From contig NZ_JAHUWJ010000001.1 of NCBI RefSeq assembly GCF_019219075.1, positions 62,001 to 126,000 on the forward strand: a DNA stretch of 64,000 nucleotides, written 5' to 3'. Position 1 is the first letter of the stretch. The number at the start of each line of letters is the position of its first letter. A model generated the notes under the pieces. The model was not told where the DNA came from and did no database searches. It saw nothing but the letters and a program-made list of their open reading frames with translations. The DNA comes from Chitinophaga sp. sic0106. GTDB taxonomy: Bacteria; Bacteroidota; Bacteroidia; Chitinophagales; Chitinophagaceae. Shown here piece after piece: positions 37,901 through 46,641 of this stretch. The position numbers and the translations under genes are program-made.

Positions 37901-38588
37901 GTTTATCTGGGGAAGCAGGCGCAAACTGGGTCACTGTAGGCCCTTTTACGAAGGCAACATTGTCTTTATAGGCTGAAACGATCTCGTTAGGATTGGTTTC
38001 AGAAGTTTTTTTGATCAGTTTGAACAGAGAGGTAGGCATTTCCTGACCGTCGATCACAAAAGTGCCATTGAAGATTTTGTGGCGGCAGTGTTCGGAGTTG
38101 GCCTGAGAGAACGCAAACACCTCAGAATCAGTGAGTTTACGACCAATTTTAACCGCGAGGTTGTTCAGGTATTCCACTTCTTCCGGGTTGAGGGCCAGCC
38201 CTTCCTGTTTGTTGTAGGCATCAATATCGTCGATTTCCAGGATGGGAGCCGGTTCGATGTTGATGGTATACAGTTCCTGGGTCAGTGCATTGTATTTCTG
38301 AGATATCATCGGATCGAACTCGTTGAAATCTGCAGGCACTGGTTCAAACTCTTCGATACGAATAATGCCGCTGATGCCCATGTTCTGGGTAATTTCCACT
38401 GCGTTGGTACTCCATGGTGTTACCATTGCTGCGCGCGGGCCCACATAAGTACGGTTTACAGTAAGCGCATCTAATTTGGTGGCGTTGCCGAAGAGCCAGT
38501 TAAGCTTTTGGATATCTGCTTCTGAAGGGTGGTTTCCTGTTTGAACACAATAGACGGTGTCTTTTTGGTTCACAAAGAAATGAATCAT
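34917..38588 (-). CDS. purL: Phosphoribosylformylglycinamidine synthase, single-chain
   Basis: 1,223 residues. It converts FGAR, glutamine and ATP to FGAM, the fourth step of purine synthesis, in the cytosol. Visible regions: the N-terminal PurS-like domain; the two AIRS-related synthetase halves with FSQANSEHCRHKIF, KAETHNFPTTVEPFAGAATG and GGxxYRIGMGG; and the C-terminal glutamine amidotransferase with nucleophile Cys1070 in GICNGCQLF. This is the large form (Escherichia coli ~1,295 residues), not the separate PurS/PurQ/PurL form. It stands as a single gene with its own promoter box and terminator. Confidence 0.98.
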   Translation of the reverse strand: MIHFFVNQKDTVYCVQTGNHPSEADIQKLNWLFGNATKLDALTVNRTYVGPRAAMVTPWSTNAVEITQNMGISGIIRIEEFEPVPADFNEFDPMISQKYNALTQELYTINIEPAPILEIDDIDAYNKQEGLALNPEEVEYLNNLAVKIGRKLTDSEVFAFSQANSEHCRHKIFNGTFVIDGQEMPTSLFKLIKKTSETNPNEIVSAYKDNVAFVKGPTVTQFAPASPDKPDFYVEKEFESVLSLKAETHNFPTTVEPFAGAATGSGGEIRDRLAGGQGALPLAGTAIYMTAYSRLLEDRPWENGMEERKWLYQTPMDILIKASNGASDFGNKFGQPLITGSVLTFEHEEDGRKLGYDKVIMQAGGIGYGKLSQAKKHTPKTGDKIVILGGENYRIGMGGAAVSSADTGAFGSGIELNAIQRSNPEMQKRAANAIRGLVESDNNPIVSIHDHGAGGHLNCLSELVEETGGLIDLDKLPVGDPTLSAKEIIGNESQERMGLVIGEKDIDTLHKVAERERAPMYTVGDVTGDHRFTFQSASTGLKPMDYALEDFFGSSPKTIMKDSKVTRTYADLSYDVKNVPAYLNQVLQLEAVAAKDWLTNKVDRCVGGRVAKQQCAGPLQLPLNNVGVMALDYKSTEGIATTVGHSPLTALVDPAAGSRNAVAEALSNLVFAPIKNGLKGVSLSANWMWACNNEGEDARLYEAVKACSDFAIALGINIPTGKDSLSMKQKYPDGSVIAPGTVIISAGGNCTNINKVVEPVLQKNAGNVYYINLSKDAFKLGGSSFAQINNKIGSQVPDIKDAAYLVNAFNTIQELINNDQVAAGHDVGSGGLVTTLLEMCFADVNLAADYDLSNLNEADTVKALFNENVAVVLQARDNAAFEAALKNAGVEAVKIGTVKEGEEVSIQNNADAFTFNIPATRDTWYKTSFLLDSKQSKHGMAQERYNNYKLQPLSYNFPAQFNGKKPVVDASKPRPKAAIIREKGSNSEREMANAMFLAGFDVKDVHMTDLISGRETLEDIQFIGAVGGFSNSDVLGSAKGWAGAFMYNEKAKKALDNFFARPDTMSVGICNGCQLFMELEMINPDHKVHGKLLHNTSGKHESNFVSVKVQENNSIMLKTLAGATLGVWISHGEGKFNLPNTEDQYNIVAKYAYDKYPHNPNGSDFNTAMMCDATGRHLVTMPHIERSIFQWNWAHYPKNRKDEVTPWIEAFVNAKAWCETNKK

Positions 38589-38623
38589 TATAGTGCGGTT
38601 ATGATGTCTTTGTTACGAAAGCG

Positions 38624-38631
38624 CAAAATTA
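38624..38631 (-). promoter_or_regulatory. purL -7 box
   Basis: On the minus strand TAATTTTG matches TAnnTTTG exactly and lies 35 bp before the purL ATG. A TTG 23 bp further upstream is at the edge of accepted spacing for a -33 element. Confidence 0.5.
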
Positions 38632-38976
38632 CGAAATGATTTCGGAAAAACAGGCAAGGAATGCAGTGGATTCGCAGGTTTTATCCTGAAAACCAGCGCC
38701 CAGCAGGGCTGGCAAAGGAAGGTTACAAACAGGGAGATCTTACATTATTTTCTCAATAATATGATAAAAAAGGCGAATACATAGCAGGATTTATTAATAT
38801 AAGTGGATTTGATGTTTAATTAAATTGATATAAGGAAATTAAGTATCAGGTTTTGATTGAATGACACCTTCGGTGTCATTTGGGGAGCGGTGTGCTGCGC
38901 GCATCCATCCCTCCGCATTTTGCGCTTTTTTTGTACCTGCGGAAATAGATAGATTTATAAGTCAAACAGGAAAACA

Positions 38977-39007
38977 AAGGCCGGCGAAATTGCCGGCCTT
39001 GTTTTTT
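38977..39007 (+). terminator. Orphan strong terminator hairpin
   Basis: AAGGCCGGC pairs perfectly with GCCGGCCTT around GAAATT, then GTTTTTT on the plus strand. No plus-strand gene ends upstream within 4 kb. On the minus strand the hairpin is followed by TGTTTTCC, so it could also act in that direction, after the ABC transporter transcript. Confidence 0.65.
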
Positions 39008-39149
39008 ATATTAAGAAAAATTTTACGTGTATACATAATTGTTATATCACTCCAATTACCATCAGTTTCCAACAAAAAAATACCACTGCAAAAATTTCCG
39101 GTACGCGAATTGATGAGTGGTAGGCCGAAAAAGCAATAATATGCAGGGA

Positions 39150-39421
39150 AATAGTATCTTTATTCTGAAATGCGGAACAATGAAGGGTATGCTAGTCCTG
39201 TGTCCGCCAGTGGATACTATTGAAAACTAATGTGAAAACACCATATCAAGTTCTATACATTGACGTTCAATATATTATTTCCGAACCATATACTAACTCT
39301 GCCGGGTATACGACCCTGTGATGATATTTGTTGTCCCCAAGGCAAGCGTGGGATAACGTTCCCGGTTACACGGGCAATATAAGTGAGATTAGGAGCACGC
39401 TTCACCCCCGAAGCTGCTCCT
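39150..39421 (+). ncRNA. Candidate structured RNA region (unassigned)
   Basis: AATAGTATC (39150-39158) can pair with GATACTATT (39213-39221). Further on are CCCG-GTTACA-CGGG (39361-39374) and AGGAGCA-C-GCTTC paired with GAAGC-TGCTCCT (39391-39421). I considered 6S, SRP, tmRNA and RNase P RNA; no signature I know fits. Strand and ends are uncertain; listed as a possibility only. Confidence 0.22.
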
Positions 39422-39431
39422 GCTTACTATA

Positions 39432-41255
39432 TCATTGATAACCAGCGGCCTGCAAATGAAACAACTCCGCATAGCGGCCATCTTTCTCCAACAATTCTTC
39501 ATGACTACCAATTTCCAGCAACTGCCCTCTGTCTAATACCAATATCCGGTTAGCCATGCGTACGGTTGAAAAACGATGTGAAATCAACACCGCTGTTTTG
39601 CCTTTTGTAAGCTCCGCAAAATGCAGGAATACATTGTATTCTGCACGGGCATCCAATGCTGAAGTAGGTTCATCGAGGATCAGCAGCTGCGCATCTTTCA
39701 TATATGCTCTTGCCAACGCGATCTTCTGCCATTCCCCACCACTGAGTTCAATCCCTTGATGGAAGCGGCGTCCCAGCATCTGGTTGTATTGATTCGGCAT
39801 TTTCTCAATCAATGGCCAGGCCAGGCTTTGCTTCGCTGATTCATCAATCAGCTGCTGATTGTTTATCTGGGAGATGTTACCGACGGCGATGTTTTGCTGC
39901 ACCGTCATCTGGTAACGTTGGAAGTCCTGGAATATAACGCCAACGTGTAAACGCAGATCCTTTAAATCATATTCTCTCAGATCCCGGCCATCCAATAAAA
40001 TACGGCCTTCTACCGGGTCGTAGAGGCGACTCAGTAATTTCACCAGTGTGGTTTTTCCGGCCCCGTTTTCGCCCACCAGCGCCAGCTTTTCGCCGGCATG
40101 TAAGGTGAAGCTCAGATTACGGATGGCCCACTTCTCGGAGTTCTGATATTTAAAACCAACATTCGCAAAAACGAATCCTTCCCGGATAGGTTCCGGAAAG
40201 CGCAGCGGCTGCAGCGGCGCCACCATGCGGGACTTTATCTCAAAATAATCAAACAGATCTTTCAAATAAATAGCACCCTGTGTGATGCTGGAAAAACGAA
40301 TCAGAATACCCTGGAAAGTTGTACGCAACTGACGGAATGAGCCAGCCAGGAAGGCCAGATCACCGATGGATAGCCTCCCGTCGATCGTACGGAGTATGAT
40401 AATTATATAAGCAGCATAATAGCCCGCACTACCAATCAGTGCAAAGAAAGTACCCCATCCCACATGCTTTACCTCCAGTTCCTTTTTATCTACATAAAAT
40501 TTATCAGAGATGGTTTTGAATCTCTTTATAAGAAACCCGGAAAGGTCAAATACTTTCACCTCTTTGGCCGTTTCATCACTGGCGCCCAGGTAACGGATAT
40601 AGTCAAGCTCCCGCCTGTCGGACGTTTGCCCCCAGGTGAGGCGGTACACTTTATCATTATACTGGGATTCATTGAGGAAGGCGGGAATAACCGCTACGAG
40701 CAAGAGGAGGATCAACCAGGGATTAAAAACAATCAGCCCCGCTGCCAGAAAGCCCATGGTAATCAGGTCCTGCACCTGGCTCAGTGCCTGCGACAACAGC
40801 ACCGTGCGACCCGCCGTTTGCTGCCTGGCGCGTTCCAGCTTATCATAAAATTCGGAATCTTCGAACTGATCCAGATCCAGTGTGGCAGCATGTTCCATGA
40901 TTTTCACAGAAGTATGGTTACCAAAGAGATCGCCCAGCAGACTGTCAAGCAGCGAGATGGCGCGACTTAATGCATCTGAAATGATGGCCAGGCCAAACTC
41001 CAGCGCCACCAGCTGCCAGAGGTAAGTGGTATCATGTGTATTGGTATGTTGCGCCAGTTGTACTACCTGGTCAATTATCAGCTTGCCAACGTAGAGAATC
41101 GACAGCGGCATGGCAGATTGTACAATTCTTAGCAGCGCATTGGCGATGGTAAGGCTCTTGCTCGTTTGCCATACCATTTTGAAAAAGGCCGGCAGATTCT
41201 TCAATGCTGCCAGCCTTTCCCGGAAGGTCATGCTTGGCTTATCCCTTTTTCTCAT
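39432..41255 (-). CDS. ABC exporter half-transporter (permease fused to ATPase)
   Basis: 607 residues: a six-helix transmembrane domain (~20-330) followed by an ATPase domain (~360-600). Walker A is GENGAGKTT (Lys401), the signature is LSGGEWQKIALARA, Walker B is LLILDEPTSALD, and the H-loop is LISHRFST. Half-transporters of this type dimerise in the inner membrane and export lipids, peptides or drugs. The substrate is unknown. It starts 16 bp after an aspartyl protease/PDZ gene on the same strand, so the two are likely co-transcribed, raising the possibility of a peptide-related function. Confidence 0.92.
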   Translation of the reverse strand: MRKRDKPSMTFRERLAALKNLPAFFKMVWQTSKSLTIANALLRIVQSAMPLSILYVGKLIIDQVVQLAQHTNTHDTTYLWQLVALEFGLAIISDALSRAISLLDSLLGDLFGNHTSVKIMEHAATLDLDQFEDSEFYDKLERARQQTAGRTVLLSQALSQVQDLITMGFLAAGLIVFNPWLILLLLVAVIPAFLNESQYNDKVYRLTWGQTSDRRELDYIRYLGASDETAKEVKVFDLSGFLIKRFKTISDKFYVDKKELEVKHVGWGTFFALIGSAGYYAAYIIIILRTIDGRLSIGDLAFLAGSFRQLRTTFQGILIRFSSITQGAIYLKDLFDYFEIKSRMVAPLQPLRFPEPIREGFVFANVGFKYQNSEKWAIRNLSFTLHAGEKLALVGENGAGKTTLVKLLSRLYDPVEGRILLDGRDLREYDLKDLRLHVGVIFQDFQRYQMTVQQNIAVGNISQINNQQLIDESAKQSLAWPLIEKMPNQYNQMLGRRFHQGIELSGGEWQKIALARAYMKDAQLLILDEPTSALDARAEYNVFLHFAELTKGKTAVLISHRFSTVRMANRILVLDRGQLLEIGSHEELLEKDGRYAELFHLQAAGYQ

Positions 41256-41271
41256 GACCTGAAATTACGAA

Positions 41272-42756
41272 TTAAGGGATATCTATTTTCCAGGGCTTCC
41301 CGAATTTGTTGACCTCTACTTTCATTTCGCGGCCTTTCCATTCTTCGCTGTACTTCTTAATATTCGCTTCGTTGCTGAGGTCAGCCACTTTAACGCCATT
41401 GATCGCCATCACCTCGTCGTTTTCCATGATGCCACTGTCTGCCGCACCAGTACCGGGCGCCACACGTTTTACAATCATCTTGCCAGCTGCAAAACCCCAT
41501 TCAATATCTTTCATCCAGAAGTTAGCAGGCATCGCAAAGTTTTGATTAGGGATAGCCGCAAACTGGTGATCAGCCAGGTTGATGACCCAGTTAAAGCGGT
41601 TGATCAGCTCAATACCAAAGCTACCATCGCCCTTTGGCGACCATTTCTCATCGCCTTCACGGTAGGTTTGTAAAGTGCCGGTAAAGCTGTTGAGGTGCCA
41701 CTGGCCAATATCCACACCATTGAACACCCCGTTCACCACAGGGGAGGAGTGACCCATGCTGGTAGTAGTACTGTGAGAGCTCACCTGGAAGTTTTCATCC
41801 AGCAGATTGCGGTGTACAGAAGGGCCGAACAGGATCAGCGGATAGGCGGCACCAGTATCAAAATGGAATTCCCCATCCAGCACCTTGCCATTATTTAACG
41901 TCGCTTTTCCTTTAATACCAGGCACTCCCAGGGAATAATCCAGGGGTATAAGGGATGCTTTCCCGTTGTAATCGAATTTGCCAAAGGTATACAGGCGGAT
42001 CACCGAGCTATCGAAGTCAATTTCGGTGATATAGTTCCTCAGGAAGTTAGCACCAAAAAGCCCGTCGAGATCGGCGTCAAACTGAGGGAATATAGCGCTG
42101 TTATTATTAGGAATAGTGAGCGTATCCAGGTGCATAACAATACCACTGGCAATGCCGATTTGTGTACTAGCACCTACTACGCTTGCATTTTGCTGACGGT
42201 TGGCGGTGATGCCAATTTCATCTGCCACACTCTTTTTCAATCCCATACCATCGGCGCCGGTATCAAACAACAGGCGCAGTGGCTTCCTGGAATCGTTGAG
42301 GGTGAGGGTGATCACTATTCTGTTTCGCTGATAGGTAAACGGGATTACTGCTGCCAGCCTGGAAGGCTTGTCCATATTGAGACCGGCCAGCAGATCGTAA
42401 TACTGCACTTTTTCTAGCTGGTTGCTGGCGTTGAGGTACAGGTAAGTCTCGAAGGGCTGCTGGCCTACATTGTAGTATTTAACTTTGAGGCGCTTACCAT
42501 CGGCAGTTTTTTCTTCTTTTTTAAGTACCAGCTTTTGAAGACTGTCTTTCCGGAAGGCTCTGTCCAGCATGCCGTAAGCATAAGGCGCCGGGTAAAATCC
42601 GATATGAAAGGAGGGAGAAAGGAGTGGCTTCGCCTGTTCCACACTCTTCTGGCGTATAGCCGCTTCGAGTGACTTCACAACGGTGGCCGCATCCTGAGCA
42701 TGTACACGATGCCCCAGGCACAGGAACATGCCTGCATACAGGAATAATTTTTTCAC
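41272..42756 (-). CDS. Retropepsin-like aspartyl protease with two DTG motifs and a C-terminal PDZ domain
   Basis: 494 residues from a GTG start at 42756, directly followed by a signal peptide (MKKLFLYAGMFLCLGHRVHA). Two aspartic-protease motifs are visible: LLFDTGADG (Asp165) and FHFDTGAAYP (Asp300). Both catalytic aspartates may therefore be in one chain, as in pepsin-type enzymes, rather than coming from two subunits. A PDZ domain occupies ~395-490 (APGTGAADSGIMENDEVMAI). The N-terminal ~120 residues resemble a small NTF2-like domain. Likely periplasmic; substrate unknown. It is the first gene of a two-gene unit with an ABC exporter. Confidence 0.82.
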   Translation of the reverse strand: MKKLFLYAGMFLCLGHRVHAQDAATVVKSLEAAIRQKSVEQAKPLLSPSFHIGFYPAPYAYGMLDRAFRKDSLQKLVLKKEEKTADGKRLKVKYYNVGQQPFETYLYLNASNQLEKVQYYDLLAGLNMDKPSRLAAVIPFTYQRNRIVITLTLNDSRKPLRLLFDTGADGMGLKKSVADEIGITANRQQNASVVGASTQIGIASGIVMHLDTLTIPNNNSAIFPQFDADLDGLFGANFLRNYITEIDFDSSVIRLYTFGKFDYNGKASLIPLDYSLGVPGIKGKATLNNGKVLDGEFHFDTGAAYPLILFGPSVHRNLLDENFQVSSHSTTTSMGHSSPVVNGVFNGVDIGQWHLNSFTGTLQTYREGDEKWSPKGDGSFGIELINRFNWVINLADHQFAAIPNQNFAMPANFWMKDIEWGFAAGKMIVKRVAPGTGAADSGIMENDEVMAINGVKVADLSNEANIKKYSEEWKGREMKVEVNKFGKPWKIDIP

Positions 42757-42856
42757 GGTTCTTTTTTTAATGGTGGTTTGTAGCGGTGAAATTATAGAAA
42801 TATCCAGCTAATTACTTTAACTTGAGTAAAGATTGTAATGTTTAAATGTTCCTAAA

Positions 42857-42967
42857 ATGATTGCAGCAATAATCTCCGCAATATGTATTTCATTGGTATT
42901 CATCATTTACATAGCTATCACCGTGATTAATAAGCAATCCAGCGAGTGGTTTTCCAATAACGAATAA
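42857..42967 (+). CDS. Possible 36-residue single-span membrane protein
   Basis: An ATG at 42857 opens 36 codons: a long hydrophobic helix (IISAICISLVFIIYIAIT) then a polar tail ending SSEWFSNNE and TAA. The composition is typical of a small membrane protein. It lies in the 318-bp gap between divergent genes at 42756 and 43075. The rest of the gap is AT-rich with no further feature. No homolog recognised and no clear ribosome binding site. Confidence 0.35.
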   Translation: MIAAIISAICISLVFIIYIAITVINKQSSEWFSNNE

Positions 42968-43074
42968 TTTTTTTGAGGCACTAGAGGGGTAGTGACTACC
43001 GTGCGTTATTAGGTTGTGCATTTGCAACCTTTAATCTGTACTGTAGCATCATTTTTACCGACAACTGAATCGAA

Positions 43075-44289
43075 ATGCCTGCAAAAAGAAATATCCTGGC
43101 TTTTCTTGGACGAAAAGACTGGTTGATTGTAATAGTTTGGTTTGGATTGGCGTTTGTAGGTGCTATCACTGAAATCTCCAGGGGGAACTACAATAACTTC
43201 CTGATTTTTAAGAATGTATTCTTTCACCTGATTCATCAGCAGCCCCTTTATATTGAATATCCCGCTGAATATTTAGATGTAAACCTTTACGGACCTGTAT
43301 TTAGTTTGATGATAGCGCCGTTTGCGGTGCTGCCGGTTAAGTTAGGTGCGTTGCTATGGTCCATGGCAGGGGCGGGCGCCATCTTCTATGCTATCCGGCA
43401 ATTGCCGCTGGAAAAATTGCAGCAAAACATCATTTTACTGCTCTGCAGCCAGGAACTGCTGGGAGCCAGCGGCTGGTTTCAGTTAAACCAGTTTATACTC
43501 GCCGGCATCCTGCTCACATTTGCATTTACCGTTCGTGGAAAAGACTATCTTGCCACTCTTTGTATTATATTAGGCACCCTAACCAAATTTTATGGTATCG
43601 TGGGGCTGAGTTTCTTTTTCTTCAGTAGTCATCCCAAGCGCTTTATTGCAGGCCTTTTCCTCTGGTCTGGCGTTTTGTTTGTATTGCCTATGGCGATTTC
43701 ATCCCCTGCATTTATCGTGCAATCGTACCAGGAATGGTTTGCTGCGCTGGTACATAAAAATGAAATAAACCAGGCGGATCTCCGCAGCTTCCAGGACATA
43801 TCTGCTGGTGGATTTATCAAGCGCCTGTTCAGGATACCGCAGCTGAATGACTTGCTGGTACTGGCTTCCGGCGTAATACTTTTCGCCTTGCAATATCTCC
43901 GGTTAAACTATAAAACCGATCCCAATTATCGTCTATATCTGTTGAGCAGCGTTTTACTCTTTCCTGTGTTGTTTAGCAGCAGCTCTGAATCGCCTACCTA
44001 TATTATTGCCATCCCGGCGATATGCATCTGGTATGTGATTCAGACTCCTGCCCGTTGGAAAAATATTTTTTTATTCTTCGCGATATTGCTCGTCAGCTTC
44101 TCTCATTCAGATTTACTCACTCCCTGGTTCAGAACGCATGTGGCAGTGCCTTATGCTATCAAAGCCTTACCCTGCCTGGTTTTGTATGTAATGTTAGTTT
44201 ATCAGATACTTACAAGACAGTTTCAGTCGCCCGTTGAAAACGAGCAAAATAAGTCCCAATCAGCACTTGCTCCGCTAATGCACACATAA
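43075..44289 (+). CDS. GT87-type (DUF2029) polyprenyl-phosphate mannosyltransferase-like membrane protein
   Basis: 404 residues, about ten hydrophobic segments. The N-terminal GNYNNFLIFKNVFFHLIHQQ followed by PLYIEYPAEYLDVNLYGPVF and a short aromatic/proline region is the usual start of GT87 proteins, whose members use polyprenyl-phosphomannose in the outer leaflet of the inner membrane. The conserved acidic residue region is represented by PAEYLDVN. Acceptor unknown. A GH92 mannosidase gene starts ~60 bp downstream, but whether they share a transcript or pathway is uncertain because one would build and the other remove mannose. Confidence 0.8.
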   Translation: MPAKRNILAFLGRKDWLIVIVWFGLAFVGAITEISRGNYNNFLIFKNVFFHLIHQQPLYIEYPAEYLDVNLYGPVFSLMIAPFAVLPVKLGALLWSMAGAGAIFYAIRQLPLEKLQQNIILLLCSQELLGASGWFQLNQFILAGILLTFAFTVRGKDYLATLCIILGTLTKFYGIVGLSFFFFSSHPKRFIAGLFLWSGVLFVLPMAISSPAFIVQSYQEWFAALVHKNEINQADLRSFQDISAGGFIKRLFRIPQLNDLLVLASGVILFALQYLRLNYKTDPNYRLYLLSSVLLFPVLFSSSSESPTYIIAIPAICIWYVIQTPARWKNIFLFFAILLVSFSHSDLLTPWFRTHVAVPYAIKALPCLVLYVMLVYQILTRQFQSPVENEQNKSQSALAPLMHT

Positions 44290-44348
44290 AATTTAGCAAA
44301 TTTTATACAGCAGAGCGACGTATATTGCCGGACTTAAAGGTTTTGTTT

Positions 44349-46637
44349 ATGTTACCGGGAATCAAGACAGGCCGCAATCTTGCGCTTATGGCGCTTGTTT
44401 GTTGCGGCATTCAGGCAGGCGCACAAAATAAACCGATTGCTGCCAACACATTTTCAGAGAGTAAATCCCTTGCCGCAGTAGATCCATTGATTGGCTCGGG
44501 AGGACACGGACACGTTTTTGTAGGTGCCAGCGTTCCATTTGGTGCAGTACAGGTAGGTCCTACTAATATTGTAAAGGGCTGGGACTGGTGCTCCGGCTAT
44601 CATTATTCCGATAGCGTGGTTATAGGCTTTTCTCAGCTACACCTGAGCGGAACCGGTATCGGCGACCTCGGCGATGTACTTATCATGCCATACACCGGCA
44701 ATGTGAGAACCAACCGCGGCACCCAGGAAAATCCAACTTCCGGCTATGGTTCCCACTATTCCCATAGCAGGGAAAAAGCACGTCCGGGATATTACTATGT
44801 ACACCTCGATGATTATAATACAGATGTAGAACTCACCGCTACAGAGCGGGTGGCACTGCACCGCTATACTTTCCCAAAGGACCAGCAGGCTAACATCATC
44901 GTGGACCTGAAAGAAGGGATTGGCTGGGATGCACCTGTAGAAACGCATATTGCTAAAAAGGACGATTATACGCTCGTCGGCTATCGCTACTCCAAAGGAT
45001 GGGCAGTGGACCAACGCTTGTGGTTTACCATTAAAAGTAATGTGCCATTGAAAGATGTAAATCTTTTTGATGGAGATAGTAAAGTTAATGGGCAGGAAGT
45101 CAAAGCAGTAGCGGCTAAAGCAGTGATCAGCTTTAAGCAGTCACCAGAACAGGTTATGCTGAAAGTTGGTATTTCTCCTGTCAGCAGTGAAAATGCTGCG
45201 GCCAACATCAGCACTGAAATGCCAGGCTGGGATTTTGCAAAAGTGGTAAATGCCGCCAACGGCAAATGGGATAAAGAGTTGTCGCGCGTGGACATCCAAA
45301 CAAACGATGCTGCTACCCGCCGCACGTTCTACACCGCACTCTATCACACCATGATAGCGCCTATCCTCTTCAACGATCATGATGGCAGCTACCGCGGAAC
45401 GGATAAGAAAGCATATCCTAACCCGGGCTTCGATAATTACACCGTATTCTCTCTCTGGGATGTATACCGCTCATGGGGCCCACTCAACACGATCCTGCAT
45501 CCGGAAAAAGTGAGTCACTTCGTAAACTCCATGGTTACCATCCACAAACAACAGGGAAAACTTCCGATATGGCCACTGGTAGGTAGCGAAACTAACTGTA
45601 TGGTGGGTTACCACGCTGTCCCACTGATTGTAGACGCTTACCTGAAAGGCTTCAAAGGGTTTGATGCCAATGAAGCTTTCGAAGCCATGAAAGCATCTTC
45701 TACCCGCGACGACCTGGGCGTGAAATATGTAAAAGAAAGAGGCTACATCCCTGCGGATAAAGAATACGAGTCTGTATCAAAAGCACTGGAATACGCTATC
45801 GACGACTGGTGCATTGCCGCCATGGCCAAAAAGCTCGGCAAAACAGCAGATTTTGAATACTATAAAAAACGCGCCGGATACTATAAGAACTACTTCGACA
45901 GCACCATTAAATTTGTACGTCCGCGTATGAGCGATGGCAGCTTCAAAACACCTTATGATCCGTTTAACTCCATCCACGAAAAAGGTGATTTCACCGAAGG
46001 TAACGGCTGGCAATACACCTGGCTGGTGCCACAGGATGTGGAGGGATTGATTAGTCTGATGGGTGGCGACGACGCCTTCACCCGCAAGCTCGACAGCCTG
46101 TTCACCGCTAAAGGGGACATGGGTACCGAAGCGTCCAGCGACATCTCCGGACTCATTGGCATGTATGCACATGGAAATGAACCTAGTCACCACGTTACCT
46201 ACATGTATGCTTTCTCCGGTAACCAATGGAAAACGGCCGAAAAAGTACGCCAGGTAATGAAAGACTTCTACTTCGATCAGCCGGAAGGCCTTGCAGGTAA
46301 TGAAGACTGCGGCGCTATGTCGTCCTGGTACATCTTCAGCTCACTCGGGTTTTATCCGGTGAATCCTGCCAATGGCATGTACGTGCTGGGTAGCCCGCTG
46401 TTCAGCAAAGCGTCCATTTCTCTGAAAGATGGTAAGAAATTCACTGTACAAACGGTGAATAACAGCGCTGACAACATTTACATTCAAAGTGTAAAGCTTA
46501 ACGGTAAAGCTTATACGAAAAGTTATATCCTGCACAGCGACCTTGTAAAAGGCGGAACGATGGAGATTACCATGGGTAACAAACCTAATGTAAACTTCGG
46601 AAAAGCTGCGGCAGATAGGCCTTTTAACAGGTTTTAA
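44349..46637 (+). CDS. GH92-family alpha-mannosidase, secreted
   Basis: 762 residues from the ATG at 44349 (a TTG at 44325 is in frame but weaker), with a signal peptide ending near GAQ. The N-terminal domain begins VDPLIGSGGHGHVFVGASVP and GFSQLHLSGTGIGDLGDV. The catalytic alpha/alpha barrel contains SLWDVYRSWGP, GNGWQYTWLVPQD and GNEDCGAMSSWYIFSSLGFYP, all conserved in GH92. These calcium-dependent exo-alpha-mannosidases trim N-glycan or yeast mannan branches. It ends at a large bidirectional terminator. On the other side lie a GHL10-like hydrolase and a CBM9-like protein. Confidence 0.95.
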   Translation: MLPGIKTGRNLALMALVCCGIQAGAQNKPIAANTFSESKSLAAVDPLIGSGGHGHVFVGASVPFGAVQVGPTNIVKGWDWCSGYHYSDSVVIGFSQLHLSGTGIGDLGDVLIMPYTGNVRTNRGTQENPTSGYGSHYSHSREKARPGYYYVHLDDYNTDVELTATERVALHRYTFPKDQQANIIVDLKEGIGWDAPVETHIAKKDDYTLVGYRYSKGWAVDQRLWFTIKSNVPLKDVNLFDGDSKVNGQEVKAVAAKAVISFKQSPEQVMLKVGISPVSSENAAANISTEMPGWDFAKVVNAANGKWDKELSRVDIQTNDAATRRTFYTALYHTMIAPILFNDHDGSYRGTDKKAYPNPGFDNYTVFSLWDVYRSWGPLNTILHPEKVSHFVNSMVTIHKQQGKLPIWPLVGSETNCMVGYHAVPLIVDAYLKGFKGFDANEAFEAMKASSTRDDLGVKYVKERGYIPADKEYESVSKALEYAIDDWCIAAMAKKLGKTADFEYYKKRAGYYKNYFDSTIKFVRPRMSDGSFKTPYDPFNSIHEKGDFTEGNGWQYTWLVPQDVEGLISLMGGDDAFTRKLDSLFTAKGDMGTEASSDISGLIGMYAHGNEPSHHVTYMYAFSGNQWKTAEKVRQVMKDFYFDQPEGLAGNEDCGAMSSWYIFSSLGFYPVNPANGMYVLGSPLFSKASISLKDGKKFTVQTVNNSADNIYIQSVKLNGKAYTKSYILHSDLVKGGTMEITMGNKPNVNFGKAAADRPFNRF

Positions 46638-46641
46638 CTTA

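Larger units (their letters stand above)
38632..39431. other. Gene-free region upstream of purL with multiple hairpins
   Basis: About 800 bp without a supported coding frame; the one long plus frame (38861-39139) runs through palindromes and has unlikely composition. Structures: AATGACACC/GGTGTCATT with a 3-nt loop (38860-38880), the strong hairpin at 38977-39000, a 9-bp pairing at 39150-39158/39213-39221, CCCG/CGGG at 39361-39374, and a 12-bp hairpin at 39391-39421. This density of structure suggests at least one non-coding RNA. Confidence 0.4.

Noticed and set aside
34310..38474. Open frames antisense to the alpha-galactosidase and purL genes
   Set aside because: They lie fully inside well-supported genes with clear catalytic motifs and look like frame shadows.
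38861..39139. 92-codon plus-strand frame upstream of purL
   Set aside because: It starts within one palindrome and reads through the 38977-39000 hairpin, with no plausible protein features.
39301..39421. Possible 6S, SRP, tmRNA or RNase P RNA
   Set aside because: The hairpins are real, but none of the conserved sequence cores I know for these RNAs is present, so no assignment was made beyond a low-confidence structured region.
43629..43893. Short minus-strand frames within the GT87 gene
   Set aside because: They overlap a clear membrane glycosyltransferase and have no independent support.
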